A DNA stretch of 64,000 nucleotides from Lawsonibacter sp900766145 (GTDB lineage Bacteria > Bacillota > Clostridia > Oscillospirales > Oscillospiraceae). The translations under genes and the position numbers were made by a program. The notes beneath the pieces were generated by a model. It saw nothing but the letters and a program-made list of their open reading frames with translations, was not told the origin of the DNA and searched no databases. The stretch is from the NCBI RefSeq assembly GCF_030372275.1, contig NZ_JAUDDJ010000001.1, one strand, 5' to 3'. Below, one piece after another: positions 7,936 to 16,603 of this stretch. The number at the start of each line of letters is the position of its first letter. Position 1 is the stretch's first letter.

Positions 7936-10401
7936 TTACACCTTGGTCATATGGGCGGAGGCGGACTTGAGCATCAGCCGCTTGGTGCCCACATTGTCAA
8001 AGGCGATCTCCACCAGGGCGTCGCCCCCCATCTTCTGGATGGACAGGATCATGCCCTGGCCAAAGGCCTTGTGGCGCACCATGTCCCCCTTGTGGAAGGC
8101 GGTCAGGTCGGCCTTGGGGGCGGCGGGAGCAGAGGCGCTCATGGCCCGGGAGAAACCGCCGTAGTCCCGGCGCTGGGCCGAGCGGGGCTCTGGCCGCTGG
8201 TCGTAGGGACTGCGCTCCTCTCTGGCATAGCCGCCGTAGCCCGAGGTGCGGGAGGGAATGCCGCCCCAGCTGTCTCCCCGGTCCAGGAAGTTCCGGCCGG
8301 AGCGCTCCAGGTGCTCCGGGGGAATCTCCTCCAGGAAGCGGGAGGGCCGGTTGGCGCTGGTGCGGCCAAAGAGCATACGCTGGCCCGCACAGGTGAGGTA
8401 CAGCTTCTCCTTTGCCCGGGTCATAGCCACGTAGCACAGCCGCCGCTCCTCCTCCATCTCGTCCGGCTCTCCGATGGCCCGGATGCCGGGGAAAATGCCC
8501 TCCTCGGCTCCCACCACAAAGACCACCGGGAACTCCAGACCCTTGGCCGAGTGCATGGTCATCATCACCACGCAGTCCTGGTCCGGGTCGTGGCTGTCCA
8601 GGTCGGTGTACAGGGCGATCTCATCCAGGAAACCCGCCAGGGTAGGCTCGTCCCCGGCGTTCTCCATGTAGCCCCGGATGGAGGTGAGCAGCTCTCGGAT
8701 ATTTTCCAGGCGGGTGCGGTCCTCCACCGTGTTCTTGGTCTCCAGCATAGCGGCATAGCCGGTGCGGAGCATCATCTCCTCATAGAACTGGTCCAGAGGC
8801 AGGGTGGTGAGCAGCCTGGTCAGCTCCCCCATCAGGTTGGTGAAGGCCGCCAGCTTGGCCGCCGACCGCTCCAGCTCCGGGTACATCCGGGCGTTGTCGA
8901 TGACGGCGTAGAGGGAGGCTCCCTCCCGCAGGGCGATGGCCTGGGCCGTCTCAATGGTCTTGGCTCCAATGCCCCGGGGCGGGTTGTTGATGATGCGGGT
9001 AAGGCGCAGGTCGTCCTCCGGGTTATTCAGCACCGCCAGATAGGCCGTCATGTCCTTCACCTCGGCCCGGTCAAAGAACCGGGTGCCGCCGATAATGCGG
9101 TAGGGGATGCCGCTGCGCTTGAAGGCGGTCTCCAGCTGGTTGGACTGGGCGTTCATCCGGTAGAGCACCGCGTGGTCCTTCCAGGCCCGACCCTTTCCAA
9201 AATCGTCCAGAATCTGATTGGCCACATACTGGGCCTCATCATTCTCGTTCATGGCGGTGTAGACCTGGAGTTTTTCTCCCTCTCCAGCTTTGGTCCACAG
9301 TTCCTTGCCCTTGCGGCCCTGGTTGTTGCGGATGACTGCGTTGGAGGCCTCCAGGATGTGCTTGGTGGAGCGGTAGTTCTCCTCCAGGCGGATGGTGCGG
9401 CAGCCGGGGTACTGCTTTTCAAAGGAGAGAATGTTCTCGATGGTGGCCCCCCGGAAGCGGTAGATGGATTGGTCATCGTCGCCCACCACGCAGAAATTCT
9501 CGTATCCGCCTGCCAGAGTGGAGGCCAGCAGATACTGGAGATTGTTGGTGTCCTGATACTCGTCAATGAGGACATAGCGGAACTTCCGCTGATAGTAGGC
9601 CCGCACCTCTTCAAACTGCTGCAAAAGACGCACGGTGTGCAGGATGATGTCGTCAAAGTCCAGAGCATTGGCCTCCCACAGCCGCCGCTGGTACTGGGTA
9701 TACACCTTGGCGATCTTATTCAGGCGGTAGTCCCCAGCCTTCTCGCACTGGTCGGCGTAGTTCTGGGCCAGCAGCATCTGGTCCTTGGCCCGAGAGATAT
9801 AGCCCAGCACGGACCGGGGCGGGAACTGCTTGTCATCCAGTTCCAGTTCCTTGAGACAGTCCTTGATGACCCGCAGGGAGTCGTCGGTGTCATAGATGGT
9901 GAAGGAGGAGGCAAAGCCCAGCTTCTCAATGTCCCGGCGCAGGATGCGCACACAGGCGGAGTGGAAGGTGGAGGCCCACACGTCCTCTGCCTCCGGGCCC
10001 AGCATGGCGGACAGGCGGTCCTTCAGCTCCCCGGCGGCCTTATTGGTAAAGGTAATGGCCAGGATGGTCCAGGGGGCGGCGGGCTCCAGAGCACACAGGG
10101 AGATCATTCTGTCCCGATCTCCCTCCCCAGTGCGGGCATATTCCTCCAAAAAGGCCAGGTCCTCCAGGGAGACCCACTCCGGCACCTCCGGGCTGTCCGA
10201 GCCCCGGCCATAGCGCATGAGGTTTGCAATGCGGTTAATGAGTACCGTGGTCTTTCCGCTGCCTGCGCCTGCCAGCAGCAGCAGCGGCCCCTGAGTCGTA
10301 AGCACCGCCTTTTGCTGCTCCGGATTCAAATGGGCAAACTCCCGGGCAATAGAGGCGCGGCGGGCGGCGGCAAAACGTTGTTCTTGTTCATGATCCAGCA
10401 T
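7936..10401 (-). CDS. pcrA: ATP-dependent DNA helicase PcrA/UvrD
   Basis: A superfamily 1A 3'-5' helicase acting in repair and replication-conflict resolution. The 821-residue protein has the Q-motif LNPEQQKAVLTTQG, Walker A AGAGSGKTTVLINRI (residues 41-55), TFTNKAAGELKDR (Ia), DEYQDTN (Walker B, II), VVGDDDQSIYRFRGA (III), RLEENYRST (IV), TMHSAKGLEFPVVF (V) and YVAMTRAKEKLYL (VI). The C-terminus ends in a PcrA-type tail (KGDMVRHKAFGQG...SAHMTKV) that in the family binds RNA polymerase. An unusual short insertion near residue 75 (SDSPEVPEW) precedes the loop VSLEDLAFLEEYARTG. It is monocistronic by spacing. Confidence 0.97.
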   Translation of the reverse strand: MLDHEQEQRFAAARRASIAREFAHLNPEQQKAVLTTQGPLLLLAGAGSGKTTVLINRIANLMRYGRGSDSPEVPEWVSLEDLAFLEEYARTGEGDRDRMISLCALEPAAPWTILAITFTNKAAGELKDRLSAMLGPEAEDVWASTFHSACVRILRRDIEKLGFASSFTIYDTDDSLRVIKDCLKELELDDKQFPPRSVLGYISRAKDQMLLAQNYADQCEKAGDYRLNKIAKVYTQYQRRLWEANALDFDDIILHTVRLLQQFEEVRAYYQRKFRYVLIDEYQDTNNLQYLLASTLAGGYENFCVVGDDDQSIYRFRGATIENILSFEKQYPGCRTIRLEENYRSTKHILEASNAVIRNNQGRKGKELWTKAGEGEKLQVYTAMNENDEAQYVANQILDDFGKGRAWKDHAVLYRMNAQSNQLETAFKRSGIPYRIIGGTRFFDRAEVKDMTAYLAVLNNPEDDLRLTRIINNPPRGIGAKTIETAQAIALREGASLYAVIDNARMYPELERSAAKLAAFTNLMGELTRLLTTLPLDQFYEEMMLRTGYAAMLETKNTVEDRTRLENIRELLTSIRGYMENAGDEPTLAGFLDEIALYTDLDSHDPDQDCVVMMTMHSAKGLEFPVVFVVGAEEGIFPGIRAIGEPDEMEEERRLCYVAMTRAKEKLYLTCAGQRMLFGRTSANRPSRFLEEIPPEHLERSGRNFLDRGDSWGGIPSRTSGYGGYAREERSPYDQRPEPRSAQRRDYGGFSRAMSASAPAAPKADLTAFHKGDMVRHKAFGQGMILSIQKMGGDALVEIAFDNVGTKRLMLKSASAHMTKV

Positions 10402-10442
10402 GGTATTCCGTCCTGTTCTCTTTCATATGATTTGTGTTCTTC

Positions 10443-10471
10443 ATTGTACCGAAAACCTGCCTCCTGGTCAA
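10443..10471 (-). promoter_or_regulatory. candidate pcrA promoter
   Basis: On the minus strand TTGACC (10471-10466) and TACAAT (10448-10443) are separated by exactly 17 bp and lie about 42 bp upstream of the pcrA start. The rest of the 329 bp gap (10402-10730) is AT-rich and otherwise holds only the -10-like TATACT (10690-10695) and TATAAT (10699-10704) in front of the next gene. Confidence 0.6.
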
Positions 10472-10730
10472 CCGCAATCCACCCTTTGGTATTCTCGCAT
10501 GTTTTTGGTATGGGTTGTCCCTTCTGCGCATATACTTTCTATGAAAGATCCAGCTTTGCAGGATTTTAATTTATATCTTGCAGTACAGAGATATCTCAAC
10601 TGTAACATCCTTAAATTCTGCAACTAATTTGTAACTCTTTTTTCATTTCCATGTAATCGCTTCGAAACCACCATAACAGCACCTTTTGTTATACTGTATA
10701 TAATCCAAAGATTGAAAGGAGGGTCCCGCT

Positions 10731-11363
10731 GTGAAAAAGCTGATCCTTTCTCTTACTATTGTTTCTCTTCTGATCTTCCCCCTGGGCGCCGCCGCCTTAA
10801 CTGATTCTCAGCAGGAGCCCCTCCCCGCTGTCTCCACCGAAGAGGTCCACGGCAATGTGCCCGCCCAGACCGATGCGGCTCAGGCCATGACCCCTGCCGT
10901 CCACGCCTTGGTGCTGGCCATGACGGAAAACCATCTGGACTACGACCCCAGTGACAGCGAATTTCTGTGGACCAGCCTGTACTACATGCTCAGCCTCTAC
11001 GGCCAGATGGACGAGCGGGCTGACTTTACCGATGACACCATGATTCTCCCCTCCGAGATGGTTCGTGATTACGCCGCTGCCCTCTATCCCGATGTGGCCC
11101 AGCTGCCCGACATCCCCGCCCCCATCTCTCAGCGGATCGCCTACTTTGCCTCTGATGATTCCTATCATCTGGCGCGGGGCGACGAGGGCCTGATCCAGGT
11201 CACGGTGGACAATTCTCAGAACCAGGCCAATGGCCAGGTGATTCTCTCCGGCCGGATGACCGCTCTGGAGGATGGCAGCACCCTGTATACCTTCCAGGCC
11301 ACTCTGAGCCCCCGGGACACCATGTTTGGTTTTATCATTGATTCTTTGACCATCTCTGCGTGA
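10731..11363 (+). CDS. exported protein of unknown function
   Basis: A 210-residue protein with a clear signal peptide: KK at residues 2-3, then hydrophobic LILSLTIVSLLIFPLGAAA ending near residue 23 with an AxA-type cleavage site. The mature part has no cysteines and shows a patch rich in Asp and Tyr, and ends in a predicted beta-rich stretch. It starts at GTG with AAAGGAGGG ten bases upstream. It is a single-gene unit bounded by its own promoter and terminator. Not recognised; a secreted or wall-associated protein is all that can be said. Confidence 0.8.
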   Translation: MKKLILSLTIVSLLIFPLGAAALTDSQQEPLPAVSTEEVHGNVPAQTDAAQAMTPAVHALVLAMTENHLDYDPSDSEFLWTSLYYMLSLYGQMDERADFTDDTMILPSEMVRDYAAALYPDVAQLPDIPAPISQRIAYFASDDSYHLARGDEGLIQVTVDNSQNQANGQVILSGRMTALEDGSTLYTFQATLSPRDTMFGFIIDSLTISA

Positions 11364-11376
11364 GTTTCTCCTTTTG

Positions 11377-11410
11377 AAAAACGCCCGATGCCAAACCATC
11401 GGGCGTTTTT
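11377..11410 (+). terminator. rho-independent terminator
   Basis: AAAAACGCCCGATG pairs with CATCGGGCGTTTTT around CCAAAC, 14 bp after the stop of the exported protein gene; the stem runs into five T. Confidence 0.9.
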
Positions 11411-11433
11411 CCTCGCCTTCCCCGCCTTTCCCC

Positions 11434-11462
11434 TTGTGATTCCAAGTCTGGTGTATTATAAT
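11434..11462 (+). promoter_or_regulatory. murC promoter
   Basis: TTGTGA (11434-11439) and a perfect TATAAT (11457-11462) are spaced by 17 bp, about 65 bp upstream of the murC start. Confidence 0.65.
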
Positions 11463-11527
11463 ATCTGTGCATTGGCGCCCGCATGGAACTTGCGGGCTGA
11501 AATTTGTGTTTTTTGAGGTGTTTCTCT

Positions 11528-12898
11528 ATGAACCCTGATATCCATGATTATATCCGCCCCGGTAAGCGCGCCCATTTGGTGGGCATCGGCGGGGTATCCA
11601 TGTCCCCTCTGGGCGAGGTGCTCCACGGCGCAGGGGTAAACATTACCGGCTCCGATCTCCACGAGAGCGCTACCGTGGCCCATCTGCGCTCTTTGGGCAT
11701 CCCTGTGGTCATCGGCCACCTGCCTGAGAGCGTGCAGGGTGCCGACTGTGTCATCCGTACCGCCGCCGTCCACGACGACAACCCCGAGATCGCCGCCGCC
11801 CGGGCCGCCGGGATTCCCGTCTTCGAGCGGGCCCAGGCCTGGGGCGCCATTATGCGCCACTATCAGAACGCCCTGTGCGTGGCAGGTACCCATGGCAAAA
11901 CCACTACCACCTCCATGTGCACCCACATCTTCCTGGCCGCCCAGCGGGACCCCACGGTTATGATCGGCGGCGTGCTGCCCGCCCTGGGCGCTGGTCACCG
12001 GGTCGGCAAGGGGGATACCATCATTCTGGAGTCCTGTGAGTACTGCAACTCCTTTCTCTCCTTCTTCCCCACCGTGGCTGTCATCCTCAACGTGGACGCT
12101 GACCACCTGGACTTCTTCAAGGATCTGGAGGATGTAAAGCACTCCTTCCGCCGCTTTGCCCAGCTGGTACCCCAGGGCGGCTGCGTCGTGGCCGACGGAG
12201 ACGACGAGAACACCATGGACGCCCTGAAGGACCTGGACAAGCCCATGCTCACCTTTGGTCTGGAGCAGGGCGACATCCACGCGGCCAACCTCACCTGGAA
12301 CAAGGGCCTGCCCACCTTTGATCTCATCTACAAGGGAGAGACTTTGGGCTCCATCTCTCTGCGCGTGCCCGGCATCCACAACGTGCGCAACGCCCTGGCC
12401 GCCGCCGGGGCCGCCCTGCAATTGAATGTGCCTATGGACGCTATTCGGGACGGCCTGTACGCCTTTGGCGGGGCAGGCCGCCGGTTTGAGCACAAGGGCG
12501 AGTACCACGGCGCGGTGGTCTATGACGACTACGCCCACCATCCCCATGAGCTCCAGGCCCTGCTGTCCACGGTGAAGACCCTGGGCTACCAGCGGGTGAT
12601 CTGCGCCTTCCAGCCCCACACCTACACCCGCACCAAGGAGCTCTTTGACGACTTTGTGGAGGTGCTCAAGCTGCCCGACAAGGTGCTGCTGGCCGAGATC
12701 TTTGCGGCCCGAGAGACCGACACTCTGGGCATCTCCTCCAAGGATCTGGCCGACCGCATTCCCAATGCGGAGTACTGCCCCACTCTGGCCGACGTGACCG
12801 CCCGCTTCAAGGAGCTGGCCCAGCCCGGCGACCTGCTGATCACCGTGGGCGCGGGAGACATCTACCTGGCCGGCGAGGCCCTGCTCAACGAGGCATAA
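11528..12898 (+). CDS. murC: UDP-N-acetylmuramate--L-alanine ligase
   Basis: MurC adds L-alanine to UDP-N-acetylmuramate in the cytoplasm, the first amino acid of the peptidoglycan stem peptide. The 456-residue product has the N-terminal Rossmann motif VGIGGVSMSPLGE, the ATP loop AGTHGKTTTTSM (near residue 120), the central HNVRNALAAAGAA and a C-terminal VYDDYAHHPHELQA motif, all hallmarks of MurC. The ATG at 11528 has GAGGTG upstream; an in-frame GTG at 11504 is less likely. It is monocistronic. Confidence 0.97.
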   Translation: MNPDIHDYIRPGKRAHLVGIGGVSMSPLGEVLHGAGVNITGSDLHESATVAHLRSLGIPVVIGHLPESVQGADCVIRTAAVHDDNPEIAAARAAGIPVFERAQAWGAIMRHYQNALCVAGTHGKTTTTSMCTHIFLAAQRDPTVMIGGVLPALGAGHRVGKGDTIILESCEYCNSFLSFFPTVAVILNVDADHLDFFKDLEDVKHSFRRFAQLVPQGGCVVADGDDENTMDALKDLDKPMLTFGLEQGDIHAANLTWNKGLPTFDLIYKGETLGSISLRVPGIHNVRNALAAAGAALQLNVPMDAIRDGLYAFGGAGRRFEHKGEYHGAVVYDDYAHHPHELQALLSTVKTLGYQRVICAFQPHTYTRTKELFDDFVEVLKLPDKVLLAEIFAARETDTLGISSKDLADRIPNAEYCPTLADVTARFKELAQPGDLLITVGAGDIYLAGEALLNEA

Positions 12899-12917
12899 CC
12901 GAAATTCACAGGAAAGT

Positions 12918-12952
12918 GCGGCGCAGAGGAAACTCCTCTGCGCCGCTTCTTT
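12918..12952. terminator. terminator shared by converging murC and WYL gene
   Basis: GCGGCGCAGAGGA (12918-12930) pairs perfectly with TCCTCTGCGCCGC (12934-12946) around AAC, followed by TTCTTTCTT. Confidence 0.85.
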
Positions 12953-12960
12953 CTTGCTCT

Positions 12961-13953
12961 TTATTCCTGATACATTTGGCTGATATCCTTCACATACTCC
13001 GCCATGGCGTCCACAACGCTTTCCGGCTCCAGCACCTTGGCTCGCTTTCCGAAGCCGCACAGCCAGCCGAAAAACTGGGGGCTGACTACAACCTGAGTCC
13101 GCACGGTGAAGTGCTCCTCATCCTCGGGCACCAGCATGACCTCCTGTCCCAGCCGGTCCAACACCGCTCCCACCAAGCCCCGATCAAAGCGCAGACGCAC
13201 CCACACCGGCTCTCCGGAAAACATGCCGAACACCTGCCGGGCGTACAGCCCCATATCCAGGGCCGCGTAGACTTCCTGGCCGTCCCGTGGCTCCTCGGTG
13301 GTTCCGATCTGGGCCATCTTATCCACCCGAAAGTGCTTGATAATTCCGGCCTGGGAGTCAAAGCCCACCAGGTAGTAGTTCTCATCGTCCCAGGTGAGGG
13401 CGTAGGGGCTGATCACATACCACGCCCCATTCCGGCGCAGCTGCCGCTGCTTTTCCATGTTGTACTCAAAGTAGTGAAACCGGATTTTTCGGTTGGCGGC
13501 GATACCCCGGTGAATCTCATCCACGTTGTAGTAGATGGACTCGTTCATGGTCTTAATCCGGTTTTTCACAAATACCTGGCGGTTGAGCTCCTGGGCCTGA
13601 TGGACACTGGCCAGCCCCTCGATCTTCTTGATGAGGCTCATGGTCTTTTTCTGGGTGATAAATTTGGAGGACTGCACGCTGTCCACCAGCAGCTTCAGCT
13701 CCGGCAGTTCAAAATCCCGGCTGCCCACATAGCAGCCGCTGTTTCGCCCCCGTCCCCCCTGCACCACGTCCAGACCGTAGGTGCGCAGGGCCTCCAAATC
13801 ATCATAGACGCTCTTGCGCTCGGCAGAGATGCCTCGCTTCTCCAGCTCCTGGATGAGCTGGGCCACCGTCACCGGGTGGTTTTCATCGGAATACCGGAGC
13901 AAATAGTCCATGATATATAAAATTTTCAGTTTTTGAAAGGGTGCCCGGGCCAT
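12961..13953 (-). CDS. WYL-domain transcriptional regulator
   Basis: A 330-residue protein with an N-terminal winged helix (KLKILYIMDYLLRYSDENHP ... VYDDLEALRTYGLDV, residues 8-60) and a WYL core in the middle (NRKIRFHYFEYN ... WYVISPYALTWDDENYYLVGF, residues 155-205), followed by a WCX C-terminal extension (LRFDRGLVGAVLDRLG). WYL domains bind small ligands or nucleic acid and usually regulate stress, repair or defence genes. No defence genes lie next to it here; it faces away from the DUF5655/yaaA/bcp group, which may be what it controls. Confidence 0.9.
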   Translation of the reverse strand: MARAPFQKLKILYIMDYLLRYSDENHPVTVAQLIQELEKRGISAERKSVYDDLEALRTYGLDVVQGGRGRNSGCYVGSRDFELPELKLLVDSVQSSKFITQKKTMSLIKKIEGLASVHQAQELNRQVFVKNRIKTMNESIYYNVDEIHRGIAANRKIRFHYFEYNMEKQRQLRRNGAWYVISPYALTWDDENYYLVGFDSQAGIIKHFRVDKMAQIGTTEEPRDGQEVYAALDMGLYARQVFGMFSGEPVWVRLRFDRGLVGAVLDRLGQEVMLVPEDEEHFTVRTQVVVSPQFFGWLCGFGKRAKVLEPESVVDAMAEYVKDISQMYQE

Positions 13954-14116
13954 ATCTCTCCCTGCCTTTCTCTTCTGATGTTATCTGTGGAGCACTGTGG
14001 CTATGTTTAGATTAACAAAGAATATGTCCTATAATACGGATACTTTTCCATGCTTCCCATGCTCCCCGTTCTGTGGTACAATGGCCCCGATAGCTGGGAG
14101 CAAAGGAGGAACGGAG

Positions 14117-14521
14117 ATGAACCGGTCGGAACACTACGACAGCGATCTGCTCTTTTACTTCGACGGAAAGCCCCTGGAGTTCTCCCTGTATCAGCGTCTC
14201 TTTGCGGCCATGGAGCAAGCCTTTCACGACGCCTCGGTGAAGGTACAGAAGAGCCAGATCAGCTTTTACTGCCCCAAGCTGTTTGCCGCCGCCTCCATCC
14301 CGGTACGCCGGAAAAAGGACTGGCCCCGGGAGTGCCTGCTGGTCACCTTCGGCCTGGAGCGGCAGCTTCTCTCTCCCCGCATTGCCGTAGCCGTGGAGCC
14401 CTACCCCAACCGCTGGACCCACCATGTGGTGGTATCCCGGCCGGAGGAGATCGACGAGGAACTGCTGGACTGGCTCCGCCAGGCCTATCAGTTCTGTCAG
14501 GTCAAAGGCTCCCGGCGGTAA
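14117..14521 (+). CDS. DUF5655-like protein
   Basis: A 134-residue soluble protein. The region FYFDGKPLEFSLYQRLFAAM, then the middle SFYCPKLFAAASIPVRRKK and the end WTHHVVVSRPEEIDEELLDWL match the pattern of DUF5655 proteins, small proteins of unknown function common in Clostridia. The ATG at 14117 follows AAAGGAGG by eight bases. A promoter-like TATAAT lies at 14030-14035 and a TACAAT about 40 bp before the start. It may be cotranscribed with yaaA (79 bp gap). Confidence 0.75.
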   Translation: MNRSEHYDSDLLFYFDGKPLEFSLYQRLFAAMEQAFHDASVKVQKSQISFYCPKLFAAASIPVRRKKDWPRECLLVTFGLERQLLSPRIAVAVEPYPNRWTHHVVVSRPEEIDEELLDWLRQAYQFCQVKGSRR

Positions 14522-14600
14522 GTTATATCCAGTATAGGACAGACCGGCCGTCTTGACAAGAAAAGCCGGTCTGTGATCGGAACATGATGAGGACCCCACG

Positions 14601-15356
14601 ATGCAAATGATCATTTCCCCTGCGAAAAAAATGGTGGTAGACCGGGACAGCCTGGCTCCCCGGTCCGTCCCCCAGTTTCTGTCTCAGACAAAGGTACTGT
14701 TGGAGACCATGCAAACCATGACGCCCCAGGAGCTCCAGCACCTGTGGGGCTGCAACGACGCCATCGCCCGACTGAATGTTCAGCGGCTGGAGACCATGGA
14801 GCTGGAAGGGGACCTGACCCCCGCCATTCTCTCCTATCAGGGCATCCAGTACCAGTACATGGCCCCCGGCGTGCTGGAGAACCAGGCCCTGGACTACCTC
14901 CAGGACCACCTGCGTATTCTCTCCGGTTTTTACGGAGTGCTGCGCCCCTTTGACGGCGTCACCCCCTACCGACTGGAGATGCAGGCCAAGCTGGCTGTGG
15001 CAGGCGCAAAGAATTTGTATGAATTCTGGAGTGACCGTCTGTCTCAAACACTGGCGGAGAAGGACGGCTGGGTGCTGAATCTGGCCTCCAAGGAGTATAG
15101 CCGTGCCGTCGCCCCCCATCTGCCCCAGGAAACCGAGCTGGTCACCTGCCGCTTTGGCGTCTGGAAGGGCGGTAAGCTGGTGGAGCGGGGCACCCAGTGT
15201 AAAATGGCCCGGGGAGATATGGTACGCTGGCTGGCCCAGAACCAAATCACCCGCCGGGAGGACCTGCCCGCCTTTTCCGGGCTGGGCTATCAGTTTGACA
15301 CAAACCATTCCACCCCCACCGAATTGATTTTTTATACGGAAGGAGAACAACCATAA
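14601..15356 (+). CDS. yaaA: peroxide stress protein YaaA (DUF328)
   Basis: YaaA limits intracellular free iron and so protects DNA during hydrogen peroxide stress in E. coli; the family fold binds DNA. The 251-residue protein begins MQMIISPAKKM, the canonical start, and contains LSGFYGVLRPFDGVTPYRLEMQ (quoted in part: GFYGVLRPFDGV) near residue 113 and LASKEYSRAV near residue 155, both family hallmarks. Its stop overlaps the next start (TAATG), so it is translationally coupled to the peroxiredoxin gene, a sensible oxidative stress pair. Confidence 0.93.
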   Translation: MQMIISPAKKMVVDRDSLAPRSVPQFLSQTKVLLETMQTMTPQELQHLWGCNDAIARLNVQRLETMELEGDLTPAILSYQGIQYQYMAPGVLENQALDYLQDHLRILSGFYGVLRPFDGVTPYRLEMQAKLAVAGAKNLYEFWSDRLSQTLAEKDGWVLNLASKEYSRAVAPHLPQETELVTCRFGVWKGGKLVERGTQCKMARGDMVRWLAQNQITRREDLPAFSGLGYQFDTNHSTPTELIFYTEGEQP

Positions 15357-15814
15357 TGTTGGAAGTTGGAACGAAAGCACCGGAGTTTACACTCCCTGAC
15401 CAGGACGGCAATCCCGTCTCCCTGTCTGATTTTCTGGGCAAGAAGGTCGTGCTCTATTTCTACCCCCGGGACAACACCCCCGGCTGCACCCGTCAGGCCT
15501 GCGCCTTTGCCGGAGCATTCGGGCAGTTTAAGGCCCTGAATACCGTGGTCATCGGCGTGAGCAAGGACTCGGTGGCCTCCCACCGGAAGTTTGCCGACAA
15601 GTACACCCTCCCCTTCCTGCTCCTCTCCGACCCGGAACTCACCGTGCTCCAGGCCTACGGCGTGTGGCAGGAGAAAAAGATGTATGGCAAGGTGAGCATG
15701 GGCGTGGTGCGCTCCACCTACCTCATCGACGAGGAGGGCGTGATCCAGGCCGTCATGCCTAAGGTCAAACCGGACACCAATGCCGCTCAGATTCTGGAGC
15801 TTCTGAGCAAATAA
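15356..15814 (+). CDS. bcp: thioredoxin-dependent peroxiredoxin (BCP/PrxQ)
   Basis: A 152-residue peroxiredoxin that reduces hydrogen peroxide and organic peroxides with thioredoxin. Motifs: APEFTLPDQDGNPVSLSDF at the N-terminus and YFYPRDNTPGCTRQAC, giving a peroxidatic Cys in PGC and the resolving Cys five residues later, the PrxQ arrangement. The later MYGKVSMGVVRSTYLID segment is typical. AAGGAGAA precedes the start, which overlaps the yaaA stop by one base. Confidence 0.95.
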   Translation: MLEVGTKAPEFTLPDQDGNPVSLSDFLGKKVVLYFYPRDNTPGCTRQACAFAGAFGQFKALNTVVIGVSKDSVASHRKFADKYTLPFLLLSDPELTVLQAYGVWQEKKMYGKVSMGVVRSTYLIDEEGVIQAVMPKVKPDTNAAQILELLSK

Positions 15815-15828
15815 AAGATAGGAAAAAA

Positions 15829-15858
15829 CAGATCGGGCCATGCCCGATCTGTTTTTTT
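15829..15858. terminator. bidirectional terminator
   Basis: CAGATCGGGC (15829-15838) pairs with GCCCGATCTG (15842-15851), with A6 before and T7 after, serving bcp and the converging response regulator. Confidence 0.92.
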
Positions 15859-16603
15859 AATGGCTGGTATCCTGATACTCCGACGGGCTGATGCCCACCA
15901 CCTTCTTAAAGGTGGCAGAAAAGTAGGTGATGTCCTTGTACCCCACCTGCTGGGCCACCTCGTACACCTTGACCCGGCAGTCCCGCAGCAGCTCCATGGC
16001 CTTGTGGATGCGGTAGCGGGTGAGGTAGTTGAGTAGGGTGTAGTCGGTCTCCTTTTTGAAGGTGTGGCTCAAATGGCCCTCGCTGATGCCGATGGACTGG
16101 GCAATCTCCGCCACCGTGATGTTGGGGTCACTGTAATGCTCTCCGATATAGCCCATGGCCTGGAGCACGTACTTACTCTTATCTCCTTTTTTCAGTCCCG
16201 GGATGGCCGGAGTCCGCTCGCCCTCAGCTGACTCCATTCGGCGGCGCAGCGCCTGCACGGCCTGCTCCAGTTCCCCGTCGTGGAAGGGTTTTAAGAGGAA
16301 GTCCACCGCCCCCAGCCGCAGGGCGCTCTGGGCATAGGCAAAGCTGTCGTAGGCGGTGAGGATGATGACAAAGGCGTTGTTCCCCGCCTCACGCAGGCGG
16401 CGCAGCATCTCGATGCCGTCCATCTTGGGCATTTTCAGATCGGTGATGATGAGGGTTGGGGCGTAGCGCTGGGCGGCCTCCAGCCCCTCCTCCCCGTTGG
16501 ATGCCTCGCCAACCACCACGCAGTCCAGGGCGGCCCAGTCCACCGCAAGCACGATTCCCTTGCGGATCATCTCCTCATCCTCCACCACCAGTACCTTCAT
16601 CAT
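15857..16603 (-). CDS. YesN-type response regulator (REC + AraC HTH)
   Basis: A 248-residue regulator with a receiver domain (VLVVEDEEMIRKGI at the start, phospho-acceptor Asp in IITDLKMPKMDG near residue 56, Lys in LLKPFHDGEL near residue 105) and a C-terminal AraC double helix-turn-helix (ITVAEIAQSIGISEGHLSH; VYEVAQQVGYKDITYFS). It overlaps the kinase gene by 4 bp. Together with the kinase and the lipoprotein upstream it forms a three-gene signalling unit, and the divergent ABC importer at 19547 is the obvious target. It lacks the long central linker of many YesN proteins. Confidence 0.92.
   Translation of the reverse strand: MMKVLVVEDEEMIRKGIVLAVDWAALDCVVVGEASNGEEGLEAAQRYAPTLIITDLKMPKMDGIEMLRRLREAGNNAFVIILTAYDSFAYAQSALRLGAVDFLLKPFHDGELEQAVQALRRRMESAEGERTPAIPGLKKGDKSKYVLQAMGYIGEHYSDPNITVAEIAQSIGISEGHLSHTFKKETDYTLLNYLTRYRIHKAMELLRDCRVKVYEVAQQVGYKDITYFSATFKKVVGISPSEYQDTSH

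Noticed and set aside
7951..10569. 872-codon open frame on the plus strand opposite pcrA
   Set aside because: It is a mirror of the GC-rich codon pattern of pcrA: full of Gly, Val, His and Leu with no recognisable domain, no ribosome site, and pcrA has all helicase motifs.
14540..14574. Terminator between the DUF5655 gene and yaaA
   Set aside because: CAGACCGGC/GCCGGTCTG forms a stem but no T tract follows, and the loop is 17 bases.
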